From Bacillus sp. BA3 (GTDB taxonomy: Bacteria > Bacillota > Bacilli > Bacillales > DSM-1321), in contig PIZR01000003.1 in NCBI GenBank assembly GCA_002835675.1, forward strand, positions 124,001-188,000: DNA of 64,000 nt, in the 5' to 3' direction. The stretch's first letter is position 1, and each line of letters begins with the position of its first letter. Below are positions 39,238-48,666 of this stretch, piece after piece. The notes beneath the pieces were generated by a model, which was not told the origin of the DNA, did no database searches, and worked only from the letters and a program-made list of their open reading frames with translations. The position numbers were made by a program, and so were the translations under genes.

Positions 39238-41628
39238 TCAATTACGGAGTGGTTTGCCTTTAACAAGCATATGCTGCATCCTTGCTTGGGATTTCGGAGT
39301 CGAAACCAGTTTCAGGAATGCCTGTTTTTCTAGGTTCAAGATGTACTGTTCATCTACTTCCGTGCCAAATGGGAGTTTTCCCCCCGCCAGCACATATGCA
39401 AGCTCTTTGGCTATGACAAGGTCATGTTCTGATAAGAAACCTGAAAGGCGCATGGATTCCGCCCCTAATAGAAGTGCGGCATATCCCGTTTCACCTACGA
39501 CAGGGATTTTTGTGCGGGCCGGAGCGATATAGCCTTGTTCATGCATGGAAATTACCGCCTGTTTCGCATCATATAGCTGATGATCCGCATTCACGCTTAT
39601 TCCATCCGCTGAATTAAGGAAATTGTTCCCTCTCGCTTCCTCGGCGGAGGTCGAAACTTTTGCCATGGCGACCGTTTCAAATACTTGGTTGGCCACTTTC
39701 TGTAAGTCGAAGTCGACGCCCTTCGGCATATTCCTCAACGTCTTCACATAAAGTTCTTTAGTCCCGCCGCCGCCTGGAATCAAACCTACACCAGCTTCCA
39801 CTAGTCCCATATACGTTTCTGTCGTTGCCTGGATGCGCGCTGCCGGAAGGGATACTTCAGCTCCCCCGCCAAGTGTCATATTAAACGGTGCAACCACTAC
39901 AGGAACAGCACTGTACTTGATTTTAAGCATCGCCTTTTGGAATTGGCTGATGACCATATCGAGTTCAAAAATGTTGTCATCCTGTGCTTCCATCAGCATC
40001 ATTGCAATATTAGCGCCTACACAGAAGTTCTTTCCTTGGTTTCCGATGACCAAGCCTTTAAAATTCGCTTCCGCTTCGTCGACCGCCGCATTGATCATTT
40101 GTATGATATCCAGACCGATTGCATTATTCGGTGAAGTGAATTCAAGAAGAGCCACTCCATCGCCGATATCCATCAAGCTTGCACCACTGTTTTTCTTGAT
40201 TACGCCTTTTTGTTTCTTTATCGCTTTAAGATTTATCACTTTAGGATTTGCAACAAGTTCCTTATATTCACCATTATCATAATAGTGAACTATGCCATTT
40301 TCTTCTTTATAGAAGGAAGTGATGCCTTTAGCGAGCATATCCTTCACCCATTGCGGAACGGTGATGCCTTCCGCCTCCATTCGGGCTACCGATTTTTCTA
40401 CCCCTATCGCATCCCATGTTTCAAATGGTCCTGTTGACCATCCGAAGCCCCATTTCATCGCTTGATCGATCGCCACGATGTCATCCGCGATGTCCCCAAG
40501 CAGCTGGGCAGAATACACAAGCGCCGGATTCAGGACATTCCAAAGTAATTGGCCGGTACGGTCTTCGCTATAAACAAGCGCTTTCATTTTATTTTCAAAG
40601 CCCTTGGCCTGTTTAGCCATTTCAATGGAAGGCGTTTTTAATCTTTTTCGTGCATCATATTCAAGGGTATCGGGATTCAGTTCAAGGATTTCCTTTCCTT
40701 TTTTCAAGAAAAATCCTTGGCCTGACTTGCTTCCAAGCCACCCATTCTTCAGCATTTCATTCATGAAATCAGGTATTTTGAAAACTTCTTTTTCTTCTCC
40801 ATCCACCTGTTCATATACGTTTCTGGCAACATGTGCAAAGGTATCCAATCCAACTACATCAAGTGTCCGGAAAGTCGCACTAGTTGCCCTTCCAATCAAC
40901 GGACCTGTAACCGAATCGACCTCACCAACACTGTATCCGCCTTTTTGCATTTCCCGCAGAGTGACCAATAAACCATAAGTTCCAATTCGGTTTGCGATAA
41001 AGTTAGGGGTATCCTTGGCTTCGACGACACCTTTTCCCAGTACATCTTCGCCGAATCGTTTCATGTATTCGAGCACTTCTGGTGAAGTTGCTTTAGTTGG
41101 AATAAGCTCCAACAACTTAAGATAACGCGGCGGATTGAAGAAGTGGGTTCCCAGGAAGTGCTTTTGAAAGTCCTCCGAACGGCCTTCTGCCATTGCTTCA
41201 ATTGATATTCCGGAGGTATTCGATGAAACGATGCTTCCTGGTTTACGATGCTGATCAACCTGGGCGAACACACTTTGCTTAACCTCAAGCTTCTCAACGA
41301 CCACTTCGATGATCCAATCGACATCCTTTAAACGACTTATATCATCTTCCAGGTTTCCTGCCTCGATCAACGCAATGTTTCCCTTAGCCGAAAGCGGAGC
41401 TGGTTTCTGTTTTAAAAGTTTCGTAATCGCTGTTTGGCTGATGCGGTTACGCACTTGTTTATTATCTAATGTCAGTCCCTTTTTCTTTTCATCCTCAGTT
41501 AGTTCACGAGGTACAATATCCAATAATAAAGTCGGAATGCCGATGTTAGCAAGGTGTGCAGCAATCCCTGATCCCATAACTCCTGACCCTAGAACAGCAG
41601 CCTTTCGTATTTGTCGAACCAAGTTCAT
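39238..41628 (-). CDS. fadN: 3-hydroxyacyl-CoA dehydrogenase/enoyl-CoA hydratase FadN
   Basis: Bifunctional beta-oxidation enzyme. The N-terminal NAD motif is GSGVMGSGIAAHLA, followed by two 3HCDH domains to about residue 400; the enoyl-CoA hydratase/isomerase domain follows (GDGVALLEFTSPNNAIG, then PFNMTLGGGAEVSLPAA). In B. subtilis the order of the two activities is the same. I use the ATG at 41628, behind AAGGGGGAT, giving 796 residues; the longer frame runs through the FadR box and is not coding. Confidence 0.94.
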   Translation of the reverse strand: MNLVRQIRKAAVLGSGVMGSGIAAHLANIGIPTLLLDIVPRELTEDEKKKGLTLDNKQVRNRISQTAITKLLKQKPAPLSAKGNIALIEAGNLEDDISRLKDVDWIIEVVVEKLEVKQSVFAQVDQHRKPGSIVSSNTSGISIEAMAEGRSEDFQKHFLGTHFFNPPRYLKLLELIPTKATSPEVLEYMKRFGEDVLGKGVVEAKDTPNFIANRIGTYGLLVTLREMQKGGYSVGEVDSVTGPLIGRATSATFRTLDVVGLDTFAHVARNVYEQVDGEEKEVFKIPDFMNEMLKNGWLGSKSGQGFFLKKGKEILELNPDTLEYDARKRLKTPSIEMAKQAKGFENKMKALVYSEDRTGQLLWNVLNPALVYSAQLLGDIADDIVAIDQAMKWGFGWSTGPFETWDAIGVEKSVARMEAEGITVPQWVKDMLAKGITSFYKEENGIVHYYDNGEYKELVANPKVINLKAIKKQKGVIKKNSGASLMDIGDGVALLEFTSPNNAIGLDIIQMINAAVDEAEANFKGLVIGNQGKNFCVGANIAMMLMEAQDDNIFELDMVISQFQKAMLKIKYSAVPVVVAPFNMTLGGGAEVSLPAARIQATTETYMGLVEAGVGLIPGGGGTKELYVKTLRNMPKGVDFDLQKVANQVFETVAMAKVSTSAEEARGNNFLNSADGISVNADHQLYDAKQAVISMHEQGYIAPARTKIPVVGETGYAALLLGAESMRLSGFLSEHDLVIAKELAYVLAGGKLPFGTEVDEQYILNLEKQAFLKLVSTPKSQARMQHMLVKGKPLRN

Positions 41629-41647
41629 ATCCCCCTTACACAATTTA

Positions 41648-41667
41648 TTGAATGAATGCTCATTCAT
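41648..41667. promoter_or_regulatory. FadR operator of the fad operon
   Basis: TGAATGA ATGC TCATTCA, a perfect 7-bp dyad with a 4-base gap, matches the B. subtilis FadR box (TGAATGANNNNTCATTCA). It lies 20 bases upstream of the fadN ATG. Long-chain acyl-CoA would release FadR and induce fadNAE. Confidence 0.9.
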
Positions 41668-41832
41668 TTTTAATTCAAAAAAATTTTGAATATTTTTTCT
41701 TATTACTAATATAGAATATATTTGGAAATTCCGCAATGATTAAACAGGAAAAAAATATTTTTTTCTCCGAGTTCCTTCGGTTATTTCTCCTCCGTTCAGT
41801 AAAAAATAACCGGAGTGGAGGTGACTTATATA

Positions 41833-41964
41833 ATGAAGCGTAAAGATAATCCTTCTAAAGCAGCCGTAAGCGCAGCAAGCGTTAAAGGCAATGCCGGCCC
41901 TGGCGCTGAACGTCAACACGGAATCAATAAAGTGAACAGCCAGAACAATCAGTTCAAAAGATAA
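41833..41964 (+). CDS. yuzL: Small basic protein, YuzL-like
   Basis: A 43-residue gene behind GGAGGTG. The product is basic and polar (MKRKDNPSKAAVSAASVKG, then GAERQHGINKVNSQNNQFKR) and has no membrane segment. The DPSKA and VSAASVKG pattern suggests the YuzL family of tiny Bacillus proteins; it also resembles spore SASP-like peptides in composition. Family call by recollection, function unknown. Confidence 0.65.
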   Translation: MKRKDNPSKAAVSAASVKGNAGPGAERQHGINKVNSQNNQFKR

Positions 41965-41975
41965 TCCTTCTTAAT

Positions 41976-42009
41976 TTGAGCAGCCGTCCCTTTTCCGGGG
42001 CGGCTCTCG
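41976..42009. terminator. Hairpin between yuzL and fadM
   Basis: GAG-AGCCGTCCC and GGGGCGGCTCTC arms around TTTTCC; T tracts are weak on both strands. Confidence 0.5.
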
Positions 42010-42013
42010 CTTC

Positions 42014-42931
42014 CTATTTCTTGAATAGGCCTTTTAAAACGAAAGCAATATTGGCCGGTCTCTCTGCAAGGCGGCGCATGAAGTATCCATACCAATCCGT
42101 ACCATAAGGAACATACACCCTTACCTTATATCCTTCTTTAGCAAGTTCGAGCTGCTTTTCATTGCGGATGCCATATAACATTTGAAATTCAAATCGATCA
42201 CGGGGAATTCCCTGATCTTTGACCAAGTCCCTCGTATACTCAATGATCTTGTCATCATGTGTGGCAACGGCTGTGTAATTGCCATTTTGCATATGCTTCT
42301 TGATGATTTTCTTGAAATTCTCATCCACATCTTTTTTCTCGGGAAAAGCCACTTCCCTTGGTTCTTTATAAGCCCCTTTAACAAGCCTTAGATTCGGATG
42401 GTATGCATCCAGCTCCTCAATATCCTTCTCAGTCCGATACAGATAAGCTTGGATGACAGTCCCCAATTCATTATATTCAGACTTCAGGTTTTTGAATACA
42501 TCCAAAGTCGGCTGACAGCGCGGAAAATCTTCCATATCAAGCGTCACGAAAACCTGATGGGCTTTAGCTTCATCCAAGATCCTCCGCATGTTATTCATTA
42601 CGACTCGTTCGGACACATCCAAGCCCATCGAGGTCAGCTTCAGGGATAACTGTGAATCCAGTTCATTTCTGCCAATCATGCGGATTGCTTCAATGCACTC
42701 ATCTGCCATCTTCCCTGCTTCTTGTTCATCTTCAATGAATTCACCTAAATAATCAATAGTGACGGCAAGCCCTTTCCGGTTAAGATCTGCAATCACTTCA
42801 CATGCCATATCCAAGGATTCTCCTGCCACGAAACGAGATGCCCCAAACCGCAGCCCGTATTTTTTCGCTGCCTTTGTCATGCCCTTGTTCTTTGATAAAA
42901 AAAGGAATAGATTTTTCAATATTCTTTCCAC
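42014..42931 (-). CDS. fadM: Proline dehydrogenase
   Basis: FAD-dependent single-domain PutA/PRODH enzyme of 305 residues that oxidises proline to pyrroline-5-carboxylate. Barrel motifs include VTIDYLGEF, LKLTSMGLD, VTLDMEDFP, RLVKGAYKEP and VATHDD, and the C-terminal FEFQMLYGIR and VYVPYGTDWYGYFMRRLAERP bind substrate and flavin. It starts with GTG behind GGAGGGG; the upstream TTG lies in the ribosome site. It corresponds to YusM, called FadM in B. subtilis. Confidence 0.9.
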   Translation of the reverse strand: MERILKNLFLFLSKNKGMTKAAKKYGLRFGASRFVAGESLDMACEVIADLNRKGLAVTIDYLGEFIEDEQEAGKMADECIEAIRMIGRNELDSQLSLKLTSMGLDVSERVVMNNMRRILDEAKAHQVFVTLDMEDFPRCQPTLDVFKNLKSEYNELGTVIQAYLYRTEKDIEELDAYHPNLRLVKGAYKEPREVAFPEKKDVDENFKKIIKKHMQNGNYTAVATHDDKIIEYTRDLVKDQGIPRDRFEFQMLYGIRNEKQLELAKEGYKVRVYVPYGTDWYGYFMRRLAERPANIAFVLKGLFKK

Positions 42932-43076
42932 TGCATTCCCCTCCAAATCATTTTGGAAAATAGATGCACAAGATTATTTTACCATTTAATGAACTTTTCA
43001 GATATTTAGAATCAAGAATAAAAAAAATCCAGAAGGGAAAATTAAGCTCGTTTAAAGAACACTTAAGGAGGTAGCA

Positions 43077-43358
43077 ATGATGGAACAGCAAAATTCGTTT
43101 AACAGCCAACAGCAGTCCACCGGCTTTATGAAACAGCCGCCGGAAATGGTTACGGTGAAAGATAGCTTATACTTAACCGATATGCTTGCATGGAATCTGA
43201 ATGCAATTAAAAAAGCACATTTTTTTGCCACACAATGCAAGGACCCGCAAATCATTGATGCTTTAAATCGGTGCGGACTCATGCATCAACGTCATTACGA
43301 TACCATATTGAAACATTTGAACCCCGACCAAAATCAGGGTCAACAACAATACCAGTAA
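43077..43358 (+). CDS. Small coat-type protein, upstream of a CotF-like gene
   Basis: A 93-residue Gln/Asn-rich helical protein with VTVKDSLYLTDMLAWNLNAIKKAHFFATQC in its middle and DALNRCGLMHQRHYDTILKHL at the end, the alpha-helical pattern of CotF-related spore coat proteins. It has no signal peptide. AAGGAGG precedes the ATG. The next gene starts 13 bases later, so they form an operon; probably a structural spore protein. Confidence 0.7.
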   Translation: MMEQQNSFNSQQQSTGFMKQPPEMVTVKDSLYLTDMLAWNLNAIKKAHFFATQCKDPQIIDALNRCGLMHQRHYDTILKHLNPDQNQGQQQYQ

Positions 43359-43371
43359 AGGAGGGTTCTTG

Positions 43372-43707
43372 ATGCCCAATGAAAACAAAGTCCAAAATCC
43401 AGAATCTCCCGTGGCAAAGACACCGCAAATGAATGACAGGGATTTTATAAATGATATGCTTTCAACTGAAAAGTACTTTTGCAACTCCCTTTCCGTTGCC
43501 CTGCATGAAATGAGTAACCAAGCCTTATTCCAAGACATTTTCTCCGTTGCCAAAGAAAATCAGGAGATGCAGCGTGAACTCTATAACCTTATGTTCGAAA
43601 AAGGCTGGTATAGTTTAGAAAAGGCGCAAGCTACCAGCTTAAGCCAATCGTATCAACAATTTTCCGGTTACAAAAATCAATTTCCAACTGGAACGAACAT
43701 TCAATAA
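43372..43707 (+). CDS. yusN: CotF-family spore coat protein
   Basis: A 111-residue Coat_F domain protein. MNDRDFINDMLSTEKYFCNSLSVALHEMSNQ and MQRELYNLMFEKGWYSLEKAQ are typical of CotF-like proteins. It resembles B. subtilis YusN, which is found in the same neighbourhood. The ATG at 43372 is chosen, 7 bases after AAGGAGG. Confidence 0.8.
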   Translation: MPNENKVQNPESPVAKTPQMNDRDFINDMLSTEKYFCNSLSVALHEMSNQALFQDIFSVAKENQEMQRELYNLMFEKGWYSLEKAQATSLSQSYQQFSGYKNQFPTGTNIQ

Positions 43708-43756
43708 GCAAACATTCAGGGGAGATTCTGCTCCTTTTGTTTTTTTTGCTACAAAT

Positions 43757-43783
43757 AAAGCCGGCCCATCGGGGGCCGGCTTT
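43757..43783. terminator. Bidirectional terminator
   Basis: AAAGCCGGCCC and GGGCCGGCTTT arms, between the coat genes and rodA. Confidence 0.85.
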
Positions 43784-43787
43784 ATAT

Positions 43788-44960
43788 TTAGATATCCGTT
43801 GAAAACATATACTTCTTATAGTGATACCGAATGCTGAATATTAAGCCCATGGCCATCATGTTCCCCATTAGCGAGCTTCCTCCATAACTGACAAATGGAA
43901 GCGGAATCCCCGTTATTGGTAAAAGGCCTACAGTCATGCCGATATTTTGAAAAACGTGAAACGTCAACATGCTTATAACGCCAACACAGATATATGTATA
44001 GAAGTTATTTTTCGTGTCCATTCCCGTTTTTGTTATATGGTAAATCAATAGGAAAAACAAGGAAATAATGATACTTGATCCGATGAAGCCGAATTCTTCA
44101 CCGATGATGCTGAAAATGAAATCCGAATGACTCTCAGGCAAATACACTTCCCTCGAGCCGATTCCCTTGCCTGTGGTCTGGCCGGAGCCGATGGCCAGTA
44201 AAGATTTGGTTAAGTGATATCCTTCGGAGCTTGCATAATTATATGGATCCAGCCAAGAATAGATACGGCCGAATTGATAGGATTTTACCCCTAGGTATTT
44301 TTCCAGGATTTCCGGCTTCCAAAGTACAAAGTACAGGACCGCTGAAGCGACGACAATTCCTCCCGAAACGATTGGCAGCAGGATCTTCCACGTTACCCCT
44401 GAGATGAAAATCATTCCGAGCATGATGGACATGATGACAAGCGAGGTGCCTAAATCCGGCTGTTGCATGATTAACAATAGGGGGGCACCGGTCACAAGAC
44501 CGATTTTAATAAGCAGCCAGATATCCGTTTGAATCGTTTTCAGCGTGTTTTTGAGATGATGGTTTGAGATGACATTCGCTAAAGCCAGGATGAGGAAAAC
44601 CTTCATGAATTCCGATGGCTGAATCGAACCGATTCCCGGAATGATGAACCAACTTTTCGCACCATTCCGGACAGGAACGATGCTTTCCGGCATAATGATC
44701 AGCAAAAAAAGCAAAAACAATCCGAAGCCATAGGCGTACCAAGATATTTTTTTCAACTGATCAGAATCCAAGGTGATGAAACCTAATACGATTCCGATTC
44801 CAACTATATACCAAAAAATTTGTTTAATTAAGAAGTTTTCAGCGTACTGTCCAGTCGTTTGGGCACTATAGATTGCTAAGCAACTTCCAACGCATAATAA
44901 CAGCAATATTGTGACCAAAGAAAAATCTATTCGTGATGAAAATTTATTTTGTTCTTCCAT
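43788..44960 (-). CDS. rodA: RodA/FtsW-family peptidoglycan glycosyltransferase
   Basis: A SEDS protein of 390 residues with ten predicted membrane helices. Hallmarks are SIQPSEFMKVFLILALA near residue 110 with the essential region that follows, GSGQTTGKGIGSREVYLPESHSDFIFSIIGEEFGF, and the C-terminal PLPFVSYGGSSL. It polymerises glycan strands with a partner class B PBP, which is not encoded here. Bacillus often has several paralogues, so the exact one (RodA or a SpoVE/FtsW relative) is unsure; sequence favours RodA. Confidence 0.83.
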   Translation of the reverse strand: MEEQNKFSSRIDFSLVTILLLLCVGSCLAIYSAQTTGQYAENFLIKQIFWYIVGIGIVLGFITLDSDQLKKISWYAYGFGLFLLFLLIIMPESIVPVRNGAKSWFIIPGIGSIQPSEFMKVFLILALANVISNHHLKNTLKTIQTDIWLLIKIGLVTGAPLLLIMQQPDLGTSLVIMSIMLGMIFISGVTWKILLPIVSGGIVVASAVLYFVLWKPEILEKYLGVKSYQFGRIYSWLDPYNYASSEGYHLTKSLLAIGSGQTTGKGIGSREVYLPESHSDFIFSIIGEEFGFIGSSIIISLFFLLIYHITKTGMDTKNNFYTYICVGVISMLTFHVFQNIGMTVGLLPITGIPLPFVSYGGSSLMGNMMAMGLIFSIRYHYKKYMFSTDI

Positions 44961-45060
44961 ACTTAACTCTCCCTTAAAAAGGCTCCTGCGATATATCTAT
45001 AAATACACTTATTCATTATACTTTAAACAAATAAAATCACAACTATATAGAAGAATAGTT

Positions 45061-45096
45061 TACAGGCTTCATGGAGTTATTTCCATGAAGCCTGTA
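45061..45096 (-). terminator. Hairpin ending the mnt operon
   Basis: TACAGGCTTCATGGA, 6-base loop, TCCATGAAGCCTGTA: 15 perfect pairs, 12 bases after the mntD stop; weak T tail on the minus strand. Confidence 0.75.
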
Positions 45097-45107
45097 TGCA
45101 GAGAGAG

Positions 45108-45989
45108 CTATGCATGTGATTCCTTTGATTTTCTCCGTTTCAGCAATAAGCTGACCAATCCATGGTTTGGGGAAAAGAGAAAGGCCATTCCGAATAATAT
45201 GGCGGCCGACCCCACCATGCAGCCTGAAATCGAGGCATCCAAAATGGTGGCAGAATAGTAGCCGATGACGGAACTTAGCACCCCTACCCCGATACTGACC
45301 AATATCATGCTGCTTAAACGGTCTGACAGCAGGTATGCTGTTGCCGCAGGTATGATGAGCATTCCAACTACTAAAATGGAACCTACACTATCAAAAGAAG
45401 CTACAGTTGTCAGTGAGATGAGGCTCATCAATAAGTAATGGAAGAACAGTACAGGAATACCCATTGCAGCCGCAAGTGACGGATCAAAAGACACGAGTTT
45501 AAACTGTTTGAAGAAAAGGAAGATCAGTACGAGATTCAGGATGAAACAACTGCCGACTATCCAAACAGCTTTTGGTCCAGCCTCGATTCCCGCGATTGTC
45601 ATCGTATTCCAGGGAGTATAGGCTATTTCGCCATATAGGACATGTTCCAGGTCAAAATCTATTTGTTGCGTATACAGGCTCACAAGTACGATCCCCGTTG
45701 CAAAAAGGGAAGTGAATACAATCCCGATCGCTGCGTCGGATTGAACGCCCGACGATTGGAAAAGCTGGATCAAGAATACGGTAAGCAATCCGAGCGCAGC
45801 AGCCCCTATCAGCATTGGAACGGAATCACGGGTTCCGGTTATTAAAAATGCCAATACGATTCCCGGCAAAACGGAATGACTGATTGCATCTCCAATCAAC
45901 GTCATTTTCCTGACTATCAAAAAACACCCTAATACACTGCAAGAACCCGCCACTAATGCTCCGACTAAGATAATCCAAAAATCATTCAT
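45108..45989 (-). CDS. mntD: Manganese ABC transporter permease MntD
   Basis: A 293-residue ABC-3 family permease with about eight helices (GCFLIVRKMTLIGDAISHSVLPGIVLAFLI near the start; the conserved GDAxSHSxLPG motif is intact). One of two permeases that form the Mn(II) channel. Its ATG overlaps the mntC stop as ATGA. The C-terminal tail is basic (KRRKSKESHA). Confidence 0.87.
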   Translation of the reverse strand: MNDFWIILVGALVAGSCSVLGCFLIVRKMTLIGDAISHSVLPGIVLAFLITGTRDSVPMLIGAAALGLLTVFLIQLFQSSGVQSDAAIGIVFTSLFATGIVLVSLYTQQIDFDLEHVLYGEIAYTPWNTMTIAGIEAGPKAVWIVGSCFILNLVLIFLFFKQFKLVSFDPSLAAAMGIPVLFFHYLLMSLISLTTVASFDSVGSILVVGMLIIPAATAYLLSDRLSSMILVSIGVGVLSSVIGYYSATILDASISGCMVGSAAILFGMAFLFSPNHGLVSLLLKRRKSKESHA

Positions 45990-46909
45990 GATGTGTGGCT
46001 CCCTTTCCTTCTATCCTGTTCGAGAGAATATTTCTTTTTCGTCGAAACCCTTCTCCATACAGATGAAAGCACTCCGCGTTTAGGTGCAAAAAGCATGGAA
46101 AAGAAAAACCATACCGTCGCGGATAAGACAATTAACGGTCCTGTTGGCAAATCATTGACCGATGTACTGATCAACGTACCAGACACACCGCTCAACATTC
46201 CGAATATACCAGACAGGATGACCATGATATGCAGGCGCTCCGTCCAATATCTCGCGGATACCGCAGGCGTTATCAGTAAAGATGCCATCAATACGACGCC
46301 TACAGCCTGGATACCGATCACTACAGCTGCCACGATCAGCATCATGATGAAATAATCCAGAAAAACAACTGGTAATCCCATCCCCTTAGCAAACCCAGGG
46401 TCAAAGGAAAGTAATTTGAATTCTTTAAAAAATACGGTACAAGTGAATATGAGAATAAAAGAAACCGTCATCATCATATACACATCGGACATGACCATTG
46501 ACGCCGTCTGCCCGAATAAAAACGTATCCAATCCACTCTGGTTTCCATACTCGCTCTGCTGGATCTGCGTAAGCATGACAATTCCGAAGCCAAAGAAGGA
46601 AGATAAGACGATTCCCAATGCCGCATCCTGCTTGATCTTACTGTATCTCGTAAGCACACTGATCAAGAAGACAGCCACTAAGCCAGCCAGTGCGGCACCT
46701 ATTAGAAAGTAGGAAGTGGATTTCACTCCAGTTAACATAAAGGCCACACAGATACCGGGTAATGCTGCATGTGCGAGCGTGTCACCAAGCAAAGACTGCT
46801 TTCTGAGGTAGGCAAAGCTGCCGATGACCCCGCTGCTTAATCCGAGAAACATCGTGCCAAGCAATATCCACCTTGTATTTGGATCAGTAATAATATCCAG
46901 TATGTTCAT
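45986..46909 (-). CDS. mntC: Manganese ABC transporter permease MntC
   Basis: ABC-3 family permease of 307 residues with the GDTLAHAALPGICVAFML motif and about eight helices. It pairs with MntD. I start it at the ATG at 46909, preceded by GAGGTG; the in-frame GTG at 46918 lies inside that ribosome site. It follows mntB closely. Confidence 0.87.
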   Translation of the reverse strand: MNILDIITDPNTRWILLGTMFLGLSSGVIGSFAYLRKQSLLGDTLAHAALPGICVAFMLTGVKSTSYFLIGAALAGLVAVFLISVLTRYSKIKQDAALGIVLSSFFGFGIVMLTQIQQSEYGNQSGLDTFLFGQTASMVMSDVYMMMTVSFILIFTCTVFFKEFKLLSFDPGFAKGMGLPVVFLDYFIMMLIVAAVVIGIQAVGVVLMASLLITPAVSARYWTERLHIMVILSGIFGMLSGVSGTLISTSVNDLPTGPLIVLSATVWFFFSMLFAPKRGVLSSVWRRVSTKKKYSLEQDRRKGSHTS

Positions 46910-46919
46910 CGTGTACACC

Positions 46920-47675
46920 TCATTTTAATAAAAGGCCGGATTTTGTGTCTGATAGTATCGCTAGGCGGCCTCCATATGTTTCCTGTAAGTATTCGGGAAT
47001 GAACACTTCCTCTGTCGGACCTATTTTCATCACCTTTTTATTCAATAACATCGTCCAGTCGAAATATTCCTTCACGGTGGATAGATCATGGTGCACAACC
47101 AGGACGGTTTTGCCTTTTTCCTTCAATTCCATAAGCAATTGTATGATCGCTTTCTCCGTTGCGGCATCCACCCCTACGAACGGTTCATCCATAAAATAAA
47201 TATCCGCTTCCTGTGCCAATGCACGGGCCAGGAATATCCGTTGCTGCTGCCCGCCTGATAGCTGGCTGATCTGGCGGTTAGCATATTCAGCCATCCCCAC
47301 CTTTTCCAGGCACTCCATCCCCTTCTGCCTTTCGGACTTACCTGGCCGCTTCAGCCATCCGAGATGACCATATCTGCCCATCATCACGACATCGAGTGCG
47401 TTGGTCGGAAAATCCCAATCCACTGACTCCCGCTGTGGTACATAACCGATACTCTTCCTCATCGATTTATAAGTAGATCCTTTTATTGTGATTTGCCCCG
47501 ATATTTTTGGAATCAATTCGAGTATTCCCTTTATCAAAGTGGACTTCCCTGCTCCATTGGGGCCTATGATACCAATTAAATTTCCTTCCGGCACCTCAAA
47601 CGAGACATCTTCGACAACCGGCTTCTTATGATAAGCAATCGTTAAATTTTCGACCTTCAAAGCTGCTTGATTCAT
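46920..47675 (-). CDS. mntB: Manganese ABC transporter ATP-binding protein MntB
   Basis: A 251-residue ATPase. Walker A GPNGAGKST, signature LSGGQQQRIFLARAL, Walker B IYFMDEPFVGVD and the H-loop VVHHDLSTV are intact, typical of metal ABC ATPases. It follows mntA by 12 bases. Confidence 0.9.
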   Translation of the reverse strand: MNQAALKVENLTIAYHKKPVVEDVSFEVPEGNLIGIIGPNGAGKSTLIKGILELIPKISGQITIKGSTYKSMRKSIGYVPQRESVDWDFPTNALDVVMMGRYGHLGWLKRPGKSERQKGMECLEKVGMAEYANRQISQLSGGQQQRIFLARALAQEADIYFMDEPFVGVDAATEKAIIQLLMELKEKGKTVLVVHHDLSTVKEYFDWTMLLNKKVMKIGPTEEVFIPEYLQETYGGRLAILSDTKSGLLLK

Positions 47676-47687
47676 AGTTTCTCCCCC

Positions 47688-48611
47688 TTATTTCAATGCA
47701 CGGACGATGGTGTCTGTATTATGACGGACCATTCCGATATACGTTCCTTCTTCCGTCCCTTTTTCACCCATTGCATCCGAGAACAATTCCCCGCCGATTT
47801 CCACTTTGTGACCCTGCTTACCTGCCCCTTGAATGACAGCCTCGATAGCCTTCCTTGGTACGCTTGACTCAATGAAAATCGCTTTTATTTTGTTCTCCAC
47901 AAGATAATTACGCATATCCGTCACATCTTTTGATCCATATTCCGATAAAGTATTGATCCCTTGGAGCCCTCTTACATCCAGGCCATATGACTGCCCGTAG
48001 TATCCAAAAGCATCATGTGCTGTAACGAGAACCCGTTGATCTTCCGGTACTTTATTAATTTCCTCTTGAACATATTTATCAAGTTCCTCCAATTGCAGGA
48101 CGTACTCCTCATAATTTTCACGATACTCTGCTTCATGTTCCCGATCATTGGCAATCAATTCTTTCTTAACTGCCTCCGCCGCAACGATCCAAAGCTTTAC
48201 ATCAAACCATACGTGGGGATCATGGTCCGTTGCACTCACTTTACGAAGCTGGTTCTCCTTAAAGTCCTCCGTTACGGCAATCGTCGGTTTATCCTTACTC
48301 ATCATTTCAAATATATCCGTCATTTTCCCTTCAAGATGCAATCCGTTATAAAAAATCATATCAGCCGAATCCAGTGTCTTAACATCACCCTGTGTCGCTT
48401 TATATAGATGGGGGTCGACTCCCGGTCCCATTAAACTGGTGACCTCGACATGTTTACCGCCGATATTCTCAACCAAATCCCCAATCATTCCCGTTGTTGT
48501 AACGACATTTAGCTTGCCATTGCCTTTATCCCTATCGGCTGTATCATTACCGCACCCCGTTAAAATCAGCAATGCAGCAAGCACACCCCCAATAGATTTT
48601 AGAAAACCCAT
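47688..48611 (-). CDS. mntA: Manganese-binding lipoprotein MntA
   Basis: A 307-residue ZnuA/TroA-family substrate-binding lipoprotein. The signal peptide ends in ILTGC (Cys20). Metal ligands are His in DPHLYKA, His in DPHVWFD, Glu in IFIESSVP and Asp in FSDAMGEKGTEEGTY. It lacks the His-rich loop usual in zinc-binding ZnuA, which fits Mn(II). First gene of mntABCD, behind an MntR-like operator. Confidence 0.88.
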   Translation of the reverse strand: MGFLKSIGGVLAALLILTGCGNDTADRDKGNGKLNVVTTTGMIGDLVENIGGKHVEVTSLMGPGVDPHLYKATQGDVKTLDSADMIFYNGLHLEGKMTDIFEMMSKDKPTIAVTEDFKENQLRKVSATDHDPHVWFDVKLWIVAAEAVKKELIANDREHEAEYRENYEEYVLQLEELDKYVQEEINKVPEDQRVLVTAHDAFGYYGQSYGLDVRGLQGINTLSEYGSKDVTDMRNYLVENKIKAIFIESSVPRKAIEAVIQGAGKQGHKVEIGGELFSDAMGEKGTEEGTYIGMVRHNTDTIVRALK

Positions 48612-48645
48612 CCATATTCCCTCCTCTTTTTCATTTCCCTAAAAA

Positions 48646-48665
48646 TGTTTGCCGAACGCAAAATT
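48646..48665. promoter_or_regulatory. MntR-like operator of mntABCD
   Basis: On the minus strand AATTTTGCGTTCGGCAAACA is a DtxR-family type dyad (TTTTGC...GCAAAC) matching the pattern of B. subtilis MntR boxes. It lies just downstream of the predicted -10 box, so bound MntR-Mn would block transcription. Confidence 0.7.
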
Positions 48666-48666
48666 A

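Noticed and set aside
39833..40282. 149-codon frame on the plus strand inside fadN
   Set aside because: Shadow of the fadN coding frame; no ribosome site and no protein-like composition.
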